DNA from: Thiothrix caldifontis
GTDB lineage: Bacteria; Pseudomonadota; Gammaproteobacteria; Thiotrichales; Thiotrichaceae
Direction of reading: 5' to 3'
DNA length: 64,000 nucleotides
Assembly: GCF_900107695.1 (NCBI RefSeq)
Contig: NZ_FNQP01000017.1
Coordinates: 1-64,000 of the forward strand
The position numbers were made by a program, and so were the translations under genes. Under the pieces are notes generated by a model, which was not told the DNA's origin, did no database searches, and saw nothing but the letters and a program-made list of their open reading frames with translations. Shown here one piece after another: positions 37,571-48,671 of this stretch (positions are counted from its first letter, which is position 1; every line of letters starts with the position of its first letter).

Positions 37571-38037
37571 AAGGGGTTCTGGAAAAAGGCTTTGTCACCA
37601 CGACAGCCGATGCCCTGATCAACTGGGCGCGTACTGGCTCGTTGTGGCCGATGACCTTTGGTCTGGCGTGCTGCGCGGTCGAAATGATGCACGCGGGGGC
37701 TTCACGTTACGATTTAGACCGTTTCGGTATTGTGTTTCGCCCCAGTCCGCGCCAATCGGATGTGATGATCGTGGCAGGAACGCTGACCAACAAAATGGCT
37801 CCGGCGTTGCGTAAGGTCTATGATCAGATGGCGGAACCGCGTTGGGTAATTTCGATGGGTTCTTGCGCCAATGGTGGCGGTTATTACCATTATTCCTACG
37901 CGGTGGTGCGCGGGTGTGACCGGATTGTGCCGGTGGATATTTACGTACCCGGTTGCCCGCCAACCGCTGAAGCCCTGCTGTATGGCATTATCCAGTTGCA
38001 GAATAAAATTCGTCGAACCAACACGATAGCGCGGTAA
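37561..38037 (+). CDS. nuoB: NADH-quinone oxidoreductase subunit B
   Basis: A peripheral complex I subunit that carries the terminal [4Fe-4S] cluster N2 next to the quinone site. Ligands are the adjacent pair in [10 protein letters not shown] (near residue 38), [11 protein letters not shown] and [12 protein letters not shown]. 158 residues. The ATG lies 10 bases before the end of nuoA, so the two are coupled. The start at 37450 in the same frame is a shadow over nuoA. Confidence 0.96.
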   Translation: MGVEGVLEKGFVTTTADALINWARTGSLWPMTFGLACCAVEMMHAGASRYDLDRFGIVFRPSPRQSDVMIVAGTLTNKMAPALRKVYDQMAEPRWVISMGSCANGGGYYHYSYAVVRGCDRIVPVDIYVPGCPPTAEALLYGIIQLQNKIRRTNTIAR

Positions 38038-38040
38038 TTC

Positions 38041-38754
38041 ATGGCTGTATCACTCGAATTTGTTAAGGATTATGTTCAGGAAGGACTCGGCGATAAGCTG
38101 TCAGCCAGCGTTCTGGCGCACGGCGAGTTGACCTTGGAAGTAGCCGCTGAACATTGGCTGGAAGTGGCGCGTTTCCTGCGGCACGATTCCATGTTGGATT
38201 TTGCGCAACTAACCGATTTGTGTGGGGTTGATTACCTCACGTATGGCGATGTGGAGTGGGATGTGACCACTGCCTCGCGCAGCGGTTTTAGCCGTGCGGC
38301 ACAAGCCACCGAAGCGGATTCGTTTGATTTTGATGCGCAGGAGGAGGGTGCTCAGTTCGCGGGTAAACGTTTCGCAGTGGTTATTCACTTGCTATCGGTA
38401 AGCCGCAATATGCGTATTCGAGTGCGAACACGCTGTGATGACAACGATTTTCCGGTAGTGGCATCGTTGGTGGACATCTGGAGTTCGGTGAATTGGTACG
38501 AGCGTGAAGCATTTGATCTGTTTGGAATTATGTTCAGTGGACACCCGGATTTACGCCGCATCCTCACCGACTACGGTTTTGTCGGACACCCCTTCCGCAA
38601 AGATTTCCCGCTCATCGGGCAGGTTGAAATGCGTTACGACGCTGAGCAAAAGCGCGTCATTTACGAACCTGTATCCATTGAAGCGCGGGTGTTGGTTCCG
38701 CGCACTATCCGCGCTGACCAGCGTTTTTCCCCAGCCGTGGAGCGTGATGACTAA
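38041..38754 (+). CDS. nuoC: NADH-quinone oxidoreductase subunit C
   Basis: A 30-kDa-type hydrophilic subunit of complex I. The signature [20 protein letters not shown] (near residues 146-165) and the following [20 protein letters not shown] are clear. 237 residues, with an insertion in the middle (about 80-105) compared with shorter homologues. nuoC is separate from nuoD, unlike the fused nuoCD of E. coli. The stop overlaps the nuoD ATG by one base. Confidence 0.95.
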   Translation: MAVSLEFVKDYVQEGLGDKLSASVLAHGELTLEVAAEHWLEVARFLRHDSMLDFAQLTDLCGVDYLTYGDVEWDVTTASRSGFSRAAQATEADSFDFDAQEEGAQFAGKRFAVVIHLLSVSRNMRIRVRTRCDDNDFPVVASLVDIWSSVNWYEREAFDLFGIMFSGHPDLRRILTDYGFVGHPFRKDFPLIGQVEMRYDAEQKRVIYEPVSIEARVLVPRTIRADQRFSPAVERDD

Positions 38755-40007
38755 TGCCTGAAATCCGCAATTTTACGCTGAATTTTGGCCCAGCTCACCC
38801 CGCAGCGCACGGTGTGTTGCGTCTGGTGCTGGAAATGGACGGTGAAACCATCGTCCGTGCTGACCCGCACATTGGCTTGCTGCACCGTGGCACCGAGAAG
38901 TTGGCAGAAAGCAAACCGTATAATCAAAGCATCGGTTACATGGATCGCCTCGATTACGTGTCAATGATGTGCAATGAACACGGTTACGTGCTGGCGATTG
39001 AAAAGCTGTTGGGGATTACCCCGCCAGAACGTGCGCTCTATATTCGCACCATGTTCGATGAAATTACCCGTATTCTCAACCACTTGCTGTGGATTGGCGC
39101 ACACGCGCTGGACGTGGGTGCAATGACCATGTTCCTGTACGCTTTCCGCGAACGTGAAGATTTGATGGATGCGTATGAAGCGGTGTCTGGCGCACGTTTG
39201 CACGCCACGTATTACCGTCCGGGTGGTGTTTACCGTGATCTGCCGGATTCCATGCCGCAATTTTTACCGAACCGTTTCCGCACCGAAGCCGAAGCTAAGC
39301 GCCTCAACGCCAACCGTGGTGGTTCATTGCTCGACTTCTTGGAAGATTTCACCAACCGTTTCCCCGGTTATGTGGATGAGTACGAAACCTTACTGACCGA
39401 TAATCGCATCTGGAAACAACGTCTGGTCGGGATTGGCGTGGTGTCACCGGAGCGTGCGCTGCAACTCGGTTTTAGTGGGGCAATGCTACGCGGTTCGGGC
39501 GTGGAATGGGATTTACGCAAGAAGCAACCGTATGCGGCTTACGACAAGATGGATTTCGATATTCCGGTGGGAACGCATGGCGACAGTTATGACCGCTATT
39601 TAGTGCGGATCGAAGAGATGCGCCAATCCAATCGTATTATCAAGCAATGCATTGACTGGTTGCGTGTGAATCCCGGTGAAGTAATGCTGGAAGACAGCAA
39701 AATCGCGCCGCCGAAACGCGCTGAAATGAAGCAGGATATGGAAGCCTTGATTCAGCACTTCAAGCTGATGACCGAAGGCTATTGCTTACCAGAAGGCGAA
39801 GCGTATGCAGCGGTGGAACACCCTAAAGGTGAATTTGGCTGCTACATCGTCTCGGATGGTGCGAATAAACCGTACCGCTTAAAAGTACGTGCGCCGGGAT
39901 TTGCACATTTATCCGGCTTGGATGAAATGGTGAAAGGCCACATGTTGGCTGACGTGGTGGCGATTATCGGCACCCAAGATATTGTTTTCGGGGAGGTTGA
40001 CCGTTGA
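38754..40007 (+). CDS. nuoD: NADH-quinone oxidoreductase subunit D
   Basis: A 49-kDa-type subunit, forming the quinone-binding pocket with NuoB; related to the large subunit of NiFe hydrogenases but without its metal cysteines. Family segments are [20 protein letters not shown] near the N terminus, [12 protein letters not shown], and near the C terminus FGCYIVSDG and [20 protein letters not shown]. 417 residues. The stop overlaps the nuoE ATG in TGATG. Confidence 0.97.
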   Translation: MPEIRNFTLNFGPAHPAAHGVLRLVLEMDGETIVRADPHIGLLHRGTEKLAESKPYNQSIGYMDRLDYVSMMCNEHGYVLAIEKLLGITPPERALYIRTMFDEITRILNHLLWIGAHALDVGAMTMFLYAFREREDLMDAYEAVSGARLHATYYRPGGVYRDLPDSMPQFLPNRFRTEAEAKRLNANRGGSLLDFLEDFTNRFPGYVDEYETLLTDNRIWKQRLVGIGVVSPERALQLGFSGAMLRGSGVEWDLRKKQPYAAYDKMDFDIPVGTHGDSYDRYLVRIEEMRQSNRIIKQCIDWLRVNPGEVMLEDSKIAPPKRAEMKQDMEALIQHFKLMTEGYCLPEGEAYAAVEHPKGEFGCYIVSDGANKPYRLKVRAPGFAHLSGLDEMVKGHMLADVVAIIGTQDIVFGEVDR

Positions 40008-40528
40008 TGACTGAACATCCCATTACGATGCTCAAGCGCAAAAGCGACTTGCTCAGCCATCACGAGCGTGAAGACATTGATAGTTGGTTAGCACGTTATC
40101 CGGCGGATAAAAAGCAATCGGCATTGCTGGCAGCGTTACGCGCGGTGATGCACGAAGACCATTATTTATCCCGCGAAAAAATGGATGCGGTGGCAGATTA
40201 TTTAGGCTTGCCCGAAATTGCGGTGTATGAAGTTGCCAGCTTTTACTCCATGTATGAAATGGATGCGAAAGCGGCGGCGAAGTACAGCATTTCGGTTTGC
40301 ACCAATGTCTCCTGCATGTTGTGCGGTTCGGATGTGATTCTCGATCATATTGAGAAAAAGCTGGGTATTAAGCTGGGCGAATCCACGCCAGATGGTAAAT
40401 TCTTCCTCAAAGTCGAAGAAGAGTGCCTCGCCGCTTGCAGCAGTGCGCCAATGATGCAGGTCAACCACGTATACCACACCCATCTCACCCCTGAAAAAGT
40501 GGATGAGATTTTGGACGGACTGGAGTAA
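40007..40528 (+). CDS. nuoE: NADH-quinone oxidoreductase subunit E
   Basis: A 24-kDa-type subunit with a thioredoxin-like [2Fe-2S] domain. Ligands are in [12 protein letters not shown] and [15 protein letters not shown]. 173 residues. ATG at 40007 is used, overlapping the nuoD stop; TTG at 40004 is also open. The next gene begins 5 bases after the stop. Confidence 0.95.
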   Translation: MTEHPITMLKRKSDLLSHHEREDIDSWLARYPADKKQSALLAALRAVMHEDHYLSREKMDAVADYLGLPEIAVYEVASFYSMYEMDAKAAAKYSISVCTNVSCMLCGSDVILDHIEKKLGIKLGESTPDGKFFLKVEEECLAACSSAPMMQVNHVYHTHLTPEKVDEILDGLE

Positions 40529-40532
40529 GCAC

Positions 40533-41813
40533 ATGGCAAATCAAGTCTGTTTCATCACGACCCAATTTGGCGACCAAGCCCACACGCTGGAAAGCTACCT
40601 CAAAGTAGGCGGTTATCAGGCATGGCGTAAAATTCTGGCTGAAAAAACACCTGCTGAAGAAATCATTGATACGATCAAAGACTCCGGTTTACGCGGGCGC
40701 GGCGGTGCGGGTTTCCCCACCGGCATGAAGTGGAGCTTTATGCCGCGTACTATGCCGGGGCAAAAATACATCGTGTGCAACTCGGATGAATCCGAACCGG
40801 GAACCTGCAAAGACCGCGACATCTTGCGTTTCAACCCGCACGCGCTGGTAGAAGGCATGGCGATTGCGGGTTACAGCATTGGCGCAACCGTGGGCTATAA
40901 CTACATGCGCGGCGAGTTTATGGATGAACCGTTCATCCATTTCGAGCAGGCAGTGAAAGAAGCCTACGAACTCGGTTTGCTGGGCAAAAATATTCAAGGC
41001 AGTGGCGTTGATTTTGATCTGTACGGTACGCTCGGTGCGGGTGCGTATGTGTGCGGCGAAGAAACCGCTTTGCTGGAATCGCTGGAAGGCAAAAAAGGTC
41101 AGCCACGTTTTAAGCCGCCATTCCCCGCGAGTTTCGGTTTGTACGGTCGCCCGACCACGATTAATAATACCGAAACGCTCTCGTCCATTCCGGTGATTAT
41201 GCGCAATGGCGGCAAGTGGTTCGCTGATCTGGGTGTGAAAAACTCCGGCGGCGAAAAGCTGTTTTCCATGTCAGGGCATTTGAATAATCCCGGCAATTTC
41301 GAGATTCCGATGGGGATGCCGTTCCCTGAACTGCTGGCGTTAGCTGGCGGGGTGCGCAACGGACGCAAGCTGAAAGCAGTGATTCCGGGTGGTTCGTCCG
41401 TTCCGGTGTTGCCGGGTGATGTCATGATGGGCTTGACGATGGACTATGACACCATTGCCAAAGCCGGTTCATACCTTGGTTCGGGCGCGGTCATTGTGAT
41501 GGACGACACCACCGATATGGTCAAAGTGTTGCAACGTATTTCCCGCTTTTACTTCTCCGAATCCTGCGGGCAATGCACGCCATGTCGTGAAGGCACAGGT
41601 TGGTTATACCGTATGTTGACCCGCATTGTGGAAGGCAAGGGCAAGATGGAAGACGTTACGCGGCTCGAAGAGATTTCCCACAATATCGAAGGTCGTTCCA
41701 TTTGCGCCTTGGGTGAAGCGGCAGCGATGCCGGTGTGGAGTTTCGTTAAGCACTTCCGTGAGGAATTTGAGTACTACGTCAAGCACGGTCGTAGCATGGT
41801 GGGACAGGGGTAA
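40533..41813 (+). CDS. nuoF: NADH-quinone oxidoreductase subunit F
   Basis: A 51-kDa-type subunit, the site of NADH oxidation by FMN. The nucleotide-binding Gly-rich segment is [16 protein letters not shown] (near residue 53), and the FMN region has [14 protein letters not shown]. The [4Fe-4S] N3 ligands are [14 protein letters not shown] (near 345) and a later Cys in [14 protein letters not shown]. 426 residues. The ATG at 40533 is chosen over an earlier one inside nuoE. Confidence 0.97.
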   Translation: MANQVCFITTQFGDQAHTLESYLKVGGYQAWRKILAEKTPAEEIIDTIKDSGLRGRGGAGFPTGMKWSFMPRTMPGQKYIVCNSDESEPGTCKDRDILRFNPHALVEGMAIAGYSIGATVGYNYMRGEFMDEPFIHFEQAVKEAYELGLLGKNIQGSGVDFDLYGTLGAGAYVCGEETALLESLEGKKGQPRFKPPFPASFGLYGRPTTINNTETLSSIPVIMRNGGKWFADLGVKNSGGEKLFSMSGHLNNPGNFEIPMGMPFPELLALAGGVRNGRKLKAVIPGGSSVPVLPGDVMMGLTMDYDTIAKAGSYLGSGAVIVMDDTTDMVKVLQRISRFYFSESCGQCTPCREGTGWLYRMLTRIVEGKGKMEDVTRLEEISHNIEGRSICALGEAAAMPVWSFVKHFREEFEYYVKHGRSMVGQG

Positions 41814-41816
41814 CAC

Positions 41817-44123
41817 ATGGCAGAAGAATTCGTCACCATCGAAATTAACGACCAGCCGGTTCAGGCTCGCAAAGGTGCGATGCTGATTGAAGTGGCTGAT
41901 AATAATGGGATTTCCATTCCACGTTTTTGCTACCACAAAAAGCTCTCGATTGCCGCTAACTGCCGCATGTGTTTGGTGGAAATGGAAAAGTCGTGGAAAC
42001 CGGTTCCCGCTTGCGCCACGCCCGTGAATGCAGGCATGAAATTCTGGACGCGCTCAGACAAAGCCAAAAACGCGCAGAAAGGCATTATGGAATTCCTGCT
42101 GATTAACCATCCGCTGGATTGCCCGATTTGCGACCAAGGTGGCGAATGCGAATTGCAGGATGTCTCAGTCGGTTACGGTAGCAATAAATCGCAATACGCC
42201 GAAATCAAGCGCGTGGTGCAAGACAAAGACATTGGCCCGTTAATCGAAACCGAAATGACCCGCTGCATTCAATGCACCCGCTGTGTGCGCTTCGGTGACG
42301 AAATTGCCGGAATGCGCGAAATGGGCGGGGTAGGGCGCGGTGATCGGCTCGAAATCGGCACGTATATTGAGAAATCGCTCCAATCGGAACTCTCCGGCAA
42401 TGTGATTGACCTCTGCCCTGTGGGTGCGCTGACCGCGAAACCGTCACGCTACAAAGCACGGGCGTGGGAAATGGTGGCGCATGATGCGATTGCCCCGCAC
42501 GATTCGGTGGGTTCACACCTTCAGGTACACACTTTCCGCAAAGAAGTGGTGCGGGCAGTACCGCGTGAAAATGACGCGATTAACGAATGCTGGATTTCCG
42601 ACCGTGACCGTTTCAGCTATCAAGGCATTGCCAGTGCTGACCGTATTACCAAGCCGATGCTCAAGCGTGACGGGCATTGGTATGAAGTGAGCTGGCAACA
42701 GGCGTTAGATGCGACCGCAGAAATTTTGCGGGCGGCTGACCCAGCGCGTACCGGTGCATTGGCAAGCGCGACTTCCACTGTGGAAGAGTTGTATTTGTTC
42801 CAGCGTTTAATGCGCGGTTTGAACATTCGCAATATTGACCACCGTGTGCGCCAGACTGATTTCAGCGACCAAAGTGCTGCACCGCTTTGCCCATCGTTGG
42901 GTATGCCCATCGCGCAATTGGAACAGCAAAATGCGGTATTCCTGATCGGCTCTAATGTGCGCCAAGAACAGCCGTTGCTGAATCACCGCATCCGCAAAGC
43001 GGCACTCAAAGGCGCGGCGGTGATGGCGTTGAATCCGCGAGCCTTCGATTTCAACTACGACGTGGCGCAACAGGCGGTTGCTCCGGCAGATATGCTGCAA
43101 GCTTTACAAGCGATGGCGAATGACCCCGATAATGCGGTGATGGCAACGCTTAAAAATGCGGAACACGCGGCGGTATTGCTGGGCAATGTTGCCGTTCAGC
43201 ATCCCGATTTTGCGGCGTTACGCGGCTTGGCTTACACGATTGCGGAACAAACGGGCGCAACCTTTGGCTATTTGGCGGAAAGTGCTAATACCGTGGGTGC
43301 GTGGGTAGCAGGTGTTGTGCCGCACCGTTTATCGGCGGGACGTGAACTCAAACAAGCGGGTGTGCCGGTTGGTGAGTTCCTCAGTGAAAATACCCGCACG
43401 TTTGTCTTGCTGAATACCGAGTTGGCAGATTTCGCGAATCCGCAACAAGCAATGAAAGCTTTGAGTGCGGCGGAAAACGTGATTGTGATTGCGCCGTTTG
43501 CGGATAATACGACGCGCAAATACGCGACAGTGTTATTGCCCAGTTCGACGTTTGCGGAAACTTCCGGTACGTTCATTAATGCAGCGGGACAGTGGCAAAG
43601 CTTTAAGGGCGCGACTGTGCCACCGGGTGAAGCACGTCCTACTTGGAAAGTGCTGCGGGTGTTGGGTAATACGGCAGGTGTGCCTGAATTTGATTGGGTT
43701 GCCACCGAAGAAATTGTTGCCGAGTTGCACCTTGAACTCGACGGTGTAGCGGTTTGTAACAACCGTTATGCTGGCACTGTAGGTAGAGACGCAAAATCTT
43801 GCGTCTCTACAACGGCAGATGGGGCGTTTCAGCGTATTGGCGATGTGCAAATGTATCGCGTTGATCCGCTGGTGCGCCGTGCGAAAGCCTTGCAGGCGAT
43901 GATTCCTCCGGCGGCGGTGCAGTTGAATCCGCAAGATGCGGCGAATATGGGTGTCGCGGCTGGCGATACGCTTAAGGTGTCGCAAGGTGCGGTGACGATC
44001 ACGTTGCCAGCACAACTGGACGCGGGGATTCCAGCAGGTTGCGCCGGTTTGCAGTCGGGCATTGAAGTATCCAACGTGTTGGGCGCGGCTTTCGGTGCGC
44101 TTCAAATAGCAAAGGCAGGTTAG
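41817..44123 (+). CDS. nuoG: NADH-quinone oxidoreductase subunit G
   Basis: The largest hydrophilic subunit of complex I, carrying N1b, N4 and N5. The [2Fe-2S] domain has [17 protein letters not shown]. The HxxxC-type N5 site is in [14 protein letters not shown], and N4 has [10 protein letters not shown]. The rest is a molybdopterin-like domain without cofactor. 768 residues. Residues about 656-665 are encoded by a perfect 28-base palindrome (43783-43810) that keeps the frame and looks like a repeat insertion. Confidence 0.96.
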   Translation: MAEEFVTIEINDQPVQARKGAMLIEVADNNGISIPRFCYHKKLSIAANCRMCLVEMEKSWKPVPACATPVNAGMKFWTRSDKAKNAQKGIMEFLLINHPLDCPICDQGGECELQDVSVGYGSNKSQYAEIKRVVQDKDIGPLIETEMTRCIQCTRCVRFGDEIAGMREMGGVGRGDRLEIGTYIEKSLQSELSGNVIDLCPVGALTAKPSRYKARAWEMVAHDAIAPHDSVGSHLQVHTFRKEVVRAVPRENDAINECWISDRDRFSYQGIASADRITKPMLKRDGHWYEVSWQQALDATAEILRAADPARTGALASATSTVEELYLFQRLMRGLNIRNIDHRVRQTDFSDQSAAPLCPSLGMPIAQLEQQNAVFLIGSNVRQEQPLLNHRIRKAALKGAAVMALNPRAFDFNYDVAQQAVAPADMLQALQAMANDPDNAVMATLKNAEHAAVLLGNVAVQHPDFAALRGLAYTIAEQTGATFGYLAESANTVGAWVAGVVPHRLSAGRELKQAGVPVGEFLSENTRTFVLLNTELADFANPQQAMKALSAAENVIVIAPFADNTTRKYATVLLPSSTFAETSGTFINAAGQWQSFKGATVPPGEARPTWKVLRVLGNTAGVPEFDWVATEEIVAELHLELDGVAVCNNRYAGTVGRDAKSCVSTTADGAFQRIGDVQMYRVDPLVRRAKALQAMIPPAAVQLNPQDAANMGVAAGDTLKVSQGAVTITLPAQLDAGIPAGCAGLQSGIEVSNVLGAAFGALQIAKAG
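43783..43810. repeat. 28-base palindromic repeat inside nuoG
   Basis: Two perfect 12-base arms (43783-43794 and 43799-43810) flank AATC; the left arm begins GTAGAGACGC. Such GTAG-type palindromes occur as dispersed repeats in various bacterial genomes. This one is translated in frame within the C-terminal part of NuoG. A similar sequence is at 15797-15818. Confidence 0.75.
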
Positions 44124-44127
44124 GGGA

Positions 44128-45198
44128 ATGATGGAAATACTCGCAAATTTCTTCGGTGCCTTCCTCCCTGAGTGGATGGTGACGCTGCTAATCATTTTGA
44201 TCAAAGTGGTGGCAATTGTGTTGCCGCTGATCCTATTAGTGGCTTACGCGACTTACGCAGAACGCAAGATCATCGGTTTCATGCAGGTGCGCGTCGGACC
44301 GAACCGGGTTGGGTTCAAAGGCTTGTTGCAGCCGTTTGCGGATATGTTCAAGCTGATTTTTAAGGAAATTGTTATTCCTGCGAGGTCTAACCGTTTCTTA
44401 TTTTTGATCGCACCTTTGTTGGCAATGGGGCCTGCGTTTGCAGCTTGGGCGGTGATTCCGTTCAGTGACGGCATGGTGTTGGCGGATGTGAATGCGGGGT
44501 TGTTGTTCCTGCTGGCATTGACTTCGTTGGGTGTGTACGGGGTGATTATTGCGGGCTGGGCTTCCAACTCCAAGTACGCGCAACTTTCCGCGCTGCGTAT
44601 TGGGGCGCAAATGGTGTCGTATGAAATTGCAATGGGGTTCGCACTGGTTGGGGTGTTGATGGCATCCGGCAGTTTGAATCTTGGCGATATTGTGCGGGCG
44701 CAATCGGGCAGCATTTTTAGCTGGTTTGTGTGGCCTTTATTTGGCTTGTTCTTGGTGTATTTTATTTCGGGTGTGGCAGAAACCAACCGTGCGCCGTTTG
44801 ACGTGGCGGAAGGCGAATCCGAGATCGTGGCGGGTTTCCATGTGGAATATTCCGGCATGGCGTTCTCGATTTTCTTCCTCGCGGAATACGCCAATATGTG
44901 GCTGATTGCCGCACTGACTTCGTTGATGTTCTTGGGTGGGTGGTTGTCACCGTTCCAAGGGCTGACTTTCTTGACGGATATGCCGGTATTGGGCAGGGTG
45001 TTTGGTGATGGTATCCATTGGTTACTATTGAAAGCCTCGTTCTTTATGCTGCTGTTCTTTTGGTTTCGCGCCACGTTCCCGCGTTACCGTTATGACCAAA
45101 TCATGCGCTTGGGGTGGAAAATTCTGATCCCGATCACCTTGGTGTGGATTTTTGCGGAAGGGCTGGCGATTGCGCTGGGCTGGAAACCGTGGCTGTAA
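44128..45198 (+). CDS. nuoH: NADH-quinone oxidoreductase subunit H
   Basis: A membrane subunit linking the quinone site to the proton-pumping arm. Signatures are [19 protein letters not shown] (near residue 46) and the loop [20 protein letters not shown] (near 215), both close to the quinone channel. About eight membrane helices, 356 residues. AGGGGA precedes the ATG. nuoI follows after 10 bases. Confidence 0.97.
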   Translation: MMEILANFFGAFLPEWMVTLLIILIKVVAIVLPLILLVAYATYAERKIIGFMQVRVGPNRVGFKGLLQPFADMFKLIFKEIVIPARSNRFLFLIAPLLAMGPAFAAWAVIPFSDGMVLADVNAGLLFLLALTSLGVYGVIIAGWASNSKYAQLSALRIGAQMVSYEIAMGFALVGVLMASGSLNLGDIVRAQSGSIFSWFVWPLFGLFLVYFISGVAETNRAPFDVAEGESEIVAGFHVEYSGMAFSIFFLAEYANMWLIAALTSLMFLGGWLSPFQGLTFLTDMPVLGRVFGDGIHWLLLKASFFMLLFFWFRATFPRYRYDQIMRLGWKILIPITLVWIFAEGLAIALGWKPWL

Positions 45199-45208
45199 GG
45201 AGACTGAT

Positions 45209-45700
45209 ATGAGTTTCAACTGGAAACATTATTTCAAGACGTTCAGCCTGAAAGAATTGATGCAGGGCATGGGCGTGACGGGGAAGTATTTCTTCGAGCG
45301 TAAAATCACGATTCAGTACCCGGAAGAAAAAACGCCGATTTCTAACCGTTTTCGGGGGCATCACGCATTGCGGCGTTACCCGAATGGCGAGGAGCGTTGC
45401 ATTGCCTGCAAATTGTGCGAAGCGGTTTGCCCCGCACTGGCAATCACAATTGATTTGGAAGAACGCCCGGATGGTACACGCCGTACCACGCGCTATGACA
45501 TTGATATGTTTAAGTGCATTTACTGCGGTTTCTGTGAGGAAGCCTGCCCGGTGGATGCGATTGTGGAAACCAATATTTTCGAGTATCACTTTGAAAATCG
45601 TGGTGAAAATATTCAAACCAAAGACAAATTGCTGGCAATCGGTGACAAGCACGAAGCTGAGATTGCCAAGATGAAAGCCGCTGATGCGCCGTACCGTTAA
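45209..45700 (+). CDS. nuoI: NADH-quinone oxidoreductase subunit I
   Basis: The ferredoxin-like subunit (TYKY) with clusters N6a and N6b. The two 8-Fe type ligand sets are [12 protein letters not shown] (near residue 64) and [16 protein letters not shown] (near 103). [17 protein letters not shown] precedes the first. 163 residues. ATG at 45209 follows AAGGAGA; a longer in-frame start lies inside nuoH. Confidence 0.96.
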   Translation: MSFNWKHYFKTFSLKELMQGMGVTGKYFFERKITIQYPEEKTPISNRFRGHHALRRYPNGEERCIACKLCEAVCPALAITIDLEERPDGTRRTTRYDIDMFKCIYCGFCEEACPVDAIVETNIFEYHFENRGENIQTKDKLLAIGDKHEAEIAKMKAADAPYR

Positions 45701-45709
45701 GGGGATGAC

Positions 45710-46309
45710 ATGACATTTGAGCAGATTATCTTTTACCTGTTTTCCGCTGTATTAGTGGCAGCGGCAGTGGGGATGGTGACGGTACGCAGCCCAGTGTATG
45801 CGGCGTTGTGCCTGATTTTGAGCTTTTTCACCAGTGCCGCATTGTGGTTGCTGTTGGAAGCGGAATTCCTCGGCTTGGTGCTGGTATTGGTGTACGTCGG
45901 GGCGGTGATGGTGCTGTTTTTGTTCGTGATTATGATGCTGGACTTGAACACCGATCCATTGAAAGAGGGGCTAGTGAAACACGCACCTGTTGGCTTTGTG
46001 GTGGCAGCGGTGATTGCGGTGGAAATGATTCTGGTGCTGCAAAGTGCGCCGTTTCAGATTGCGACACCGTTGAATCCGGCTCCGGCGAATAATACCGAAG
46101 CGTTGGGCGCGATTTTGTATACGGATTATGTGTATCCGTTTGAAATTGCGGCGGTGATTCTGGTGGTGGCGATTATTGCCGCGATTACCTTGACGCTACG
46201 TCGTCGCCCGGATTCGCGTAAACAAGATATTAGCCAACAGGTGCAGGTGAAGCGGGCAGACCGTGTACGTCTGGTGAAGATGAAAGCCGAAACCAAGGAG
46301 CAAGCATGA
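45710..46309 (+). CDS. nuoJ: NADH-quinone oxidoreductase subunit J
   Basis: A membrane subunit with five helices. The conserved third helix [19 protein letters not shown] (near residues 60-78) contains the pi-bulge region involved in coupling. The polar C terminus (about 165-199) is rich in Lys and Arg. 199 residues. The stop overlaps the nuoK ATG. Confidence 0.95.
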   Translation: MTFEQIIFYLFSAVLVAAAVGMVTVRSPVYAALCLILSFFTSAALWLLLEAEFLGLVLVLVYVGAVMVLFLFVIMMLDLNTDPLKEGLVKHAPVGFVVAAVIAVEMILVLQSAPFQIATPLNPAPANNTEALGAILYTDYVYPFEIAAVILVVAIIAAITLTLRRRPDSRKQDISQQVQVKRADRVRLVKMKAETKEQA

Positions 46310-46611
46310 TCCCTTTGTCGCATTTCCTGATTGTGGCGGCCTTGCTGTTTGCGATCAGCATCGCAGGCATGATCCTTAACCGTAAGAATGTGCTGATTTT
46401 GTTGATGTGCATCGAGATGATGTTGCTGGCGGTGAACCTGAATTTTATCGCGTTTTCCCATTATCTGGGGGATATGGCAGGGCAGGTGTTCGTGTTCTTT
46501 ATCCTCACGGTGGCGGCAGCGGAAGCGGCGATTGGCTTGGCGATTTTGGTGGTTTTGTTCCGTAACCGGCGCACGATCAATGTTGAACAACTTGATGCGA
46601 TGAAGGGGTAA
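46306..46611 (+). CDS. nuoK: NADH-quinone oxidoreductase subunit K
   Basis: A small antiporter-related membrane subunit (MrpC-like) with three helices. The buried glutamates essential for proton transfer are in [14 protein letters not shown] (near residue 36) and [13 protein letters not shown] (near 72). 101 residues. ATG overlaps the nuoJ stop; nuoL follows 3 bases later. Confidence 0.96.
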   Translation: MIPLSHFLIVAALLFAISIAGMILNRKNVLILLMCIEMMLLAVNLNFIAFSHYLGDMAGQVFVFFILTVAAAEAAIGLAILVVLFRNRRTINVEQLDAMKG

Positions 46612-46614
46612 GCG

Positions 46615-48639
46615 ATGGAAGCAATTTATCTGGCTATTCCGCTTGCACCGTTGTTCGGGGCGATTGCTGCGGGGCTGTTTGGGAAAAAAATTGGACGTGC
46701 AGGAGCGCATTGGGTCACGATTTTGGGCGTGGCGGTGGCGTTTTTGCTGTCGGTTTACGTTGCCTATGATGTGATGGGCAATGGTAATAGCTATAACGGT
46801 ACGGTGTATACGTGGGCAGTGATTGCGGATATTCGGTTTGAAATCGGTTTCATGCTGGATAACCTTAGTACGATGATGATGTTGGTGGTTACGTTTGTTT
46901 CCTTGATGGTGCATATTTATACGATTGGCTATATGCACGAAGATCCCGGTTATCAGCGTTTCTTCAGTTATATTTCGTTGTTTACCTTTTCGATGCTGAT
47001 GCTGGTCATGAGTAACAACTTTTTGCAGTTGTTCTTTGGCTGGGAAGCGGTTGGGTTGGTGTCGTATTTGCTCATTGGTTTTTGGTTTAAGAAAGATACC
47101 GCGATTTACGCCAATATGAAGGCGTTTCTGGTGAATCGGGTGGGGGATTTCGGGTTTTTGCTGGGGATCGCGGCGGTATTACTGTATTGCGAAACTTTAG
47201 ATTATGTACAGGTTTTTGCGCGCATACCACAGTTGTCTGGGGCTAACGATTTTAAGGTGTTTGAGGATACGAAGTGGCACATTCCAACCGTTATTGCCAT
47301 TTTGTTGTTCATTGGAGCGATGGGTAAGTCGGCGCAAGTACCTTTGCATGTGTGGCTACCAGACTCGATGGAAGGCCCGACACCAATTTCAGCGTTGATT
47401 CATGCAGCAACGATGGTAACAGCCGGGATTTTCATGGTGGCTCGGATGTCCCCTATCTTTGAGCTGTCAGATACGGCATTGAATTTGATCCTGATTATTG
47501 GGGCGACTACGGCTTTCTTTATGGGGCTGATTGGGATTGTACAGAATGATATTAAGCGGGTGGTGGCTTATTCCACGCTATCACAGCTTGGTTATATGAC
47601 TGTGGCATTAGGAGCCTCAGCTTATTCGGCCGGGGTTTTCCATCTGATGACTCACGCATTTTTTAAAGCATTACTGTTCTTGGCGGCTGGTTCTGTAATC
47701 ATTGCGATGCACCATGAGCAGGATATTCGCAAAATGGGTGGGCTGAAAAAGTATATGCCGATTACGTATTGGACTTCCCTGATTGGTTCATTGGCATTGA
47801 TTGGTTTCCCTGGTTTTTCCGGTTTCTTTTCCAAAGATCTGATTATTGAAGCGGTACACGAATCACATCTGTGGGCGGCTGGTTACGCTTATACGCTGGT
47901 ATTGTTAGGTGTGTTTGTCACGGCTTTTTATAGTTTCCGTATGTTCTTCTTGGTGTTCCATGGTAAAGAGCGCTTTGACACACATGGGCACGGTCATGAT
48001 GATCACGGTCATCATGGGCACGGTGACAAGCCACATGAGTCACCGTGGGTTGTAACAGTTCCCTTGATTGCTTTGGCAATTCCGTCGGTGTTTGCCGGAT
48101 ATTTGTTGGATCCAATGGTGGTTGGTTCATTTTTTAAGAATGCAATCTTTGTCAATGATGCTGCACATGGTTTTGACTTAGGGTTGAAAAGTTGGTTATC
48201 AGCACATTTGGCAATTGAGCATATGAGCGCTGAGTATCATGGTGTAATGGGTTTCATCCTGCATGGTTTGATGGCACCACCTTTCTGGTTGGCAATGGCT
48301 GGGTTGGCTACTGCGTGGTTTATTTACTTGAAAGATGATTCACTGGCGCGTTGGGCGTATGACAAGTTCCGCTGGCTGCATACCTTGTTGGACCGTAAGT
48401 ATTATTTGGATGATTTTAATCAGAATGTGTTTGCGAAAGGATCGGTCAGTTTGGGTAATGGGCTGTGGTCTTTCGGCGAGCGGGTGATGATTGATGGTTT
48501 TGTGGTGAATGGCGCAGCAAAAGCAGTCGGATGGTTTTCTGGTGTGATGCGTCATCTTCAGACCGGGTATTTGTATCACTACGCCTTTTCGATGGTGGCA
48601 GGCATCTTGTTGATGCTTACTTGGTTTTTGTTTTTCTAA
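46615..48639 (+). CDS. nuoL: NADH-quinone oxidoreductase subunit L
   Basis: The distal proton-pumping, antiporter-like subunit with the long lateral helix. Core residues appear in GWEAVGLVSYLLIGFW (Glu near residue 144), GKSAQVPLHVWLPDSMEGPT (Lys near 240) and DIKRVVAYSTLSQLGYM. 674 residues with about sixteen helices. A loop near residues 455-475 is unusually His-rich (HGHGHDDHGHHGHGDKPH). The start ATG is 3 bases after nuoK. Confidence 0.97.
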   Translation: MEAIYLAIPLAPLFGAIAAGLFGKKIGRAGAHWVTILGVAVAFLLSVYVAYDVMGNGNSYNGTVYTWAVIADIRFEIGFMLDNLSTMMMLVVTFVSLMVHIYTIGYMHEDPGYQRFFSYISLFTFSMLMLVMSNNFLQLFFGWEAVGLVSYLLIGFWFKKDTAIYANMKAFLVNRVGDFGFLLGIAAVLLYCETLDYVQVFARIPQLSGANDFKVFEDTKWHIPTVIAILLFIGAMGKSAQVPLHVWLPDSMEGPTPISALIHAATMVTAGIFMVARMSPIFELSDTALNLILIIGATTAFFMGLIGIVQNDIKRVVAYSTLSQLGYMTVALGASAYSAGVFHLMTHAFFKALLFLAAGSVIIAMHHEQDIRKMGGLKKYMPITYWTSLIGSLALIGFPGFSGFFSKDLIIEAVHESHLWAAGYAYTLVLLGVFVTAFYSFRMFFLVFHGKERFDTHGHGHDDHGHHGHGDKPHESPWVVTVPLIALAIPSVFAGYLLDPMVVGSFFKNAIFVNDAAHGFDLGLKSWLSAHLAIEHMSAEYHGVMGFILHGLMAPPFWLAMAGLATAWFIYLKDDSLARWAYDKFRWLHTLLDRKYYLDDFNQNVFAKGSVSLGNGLWSFGERVMIDGFVVNGAAKAVGWFSGVMRHLQTGYLYHYAFSMVAGILLMLTWFLFF

Positions 48640-48671
48640 TCCCGTTCTGTTGGCTTTAACTGGAATTGCAC

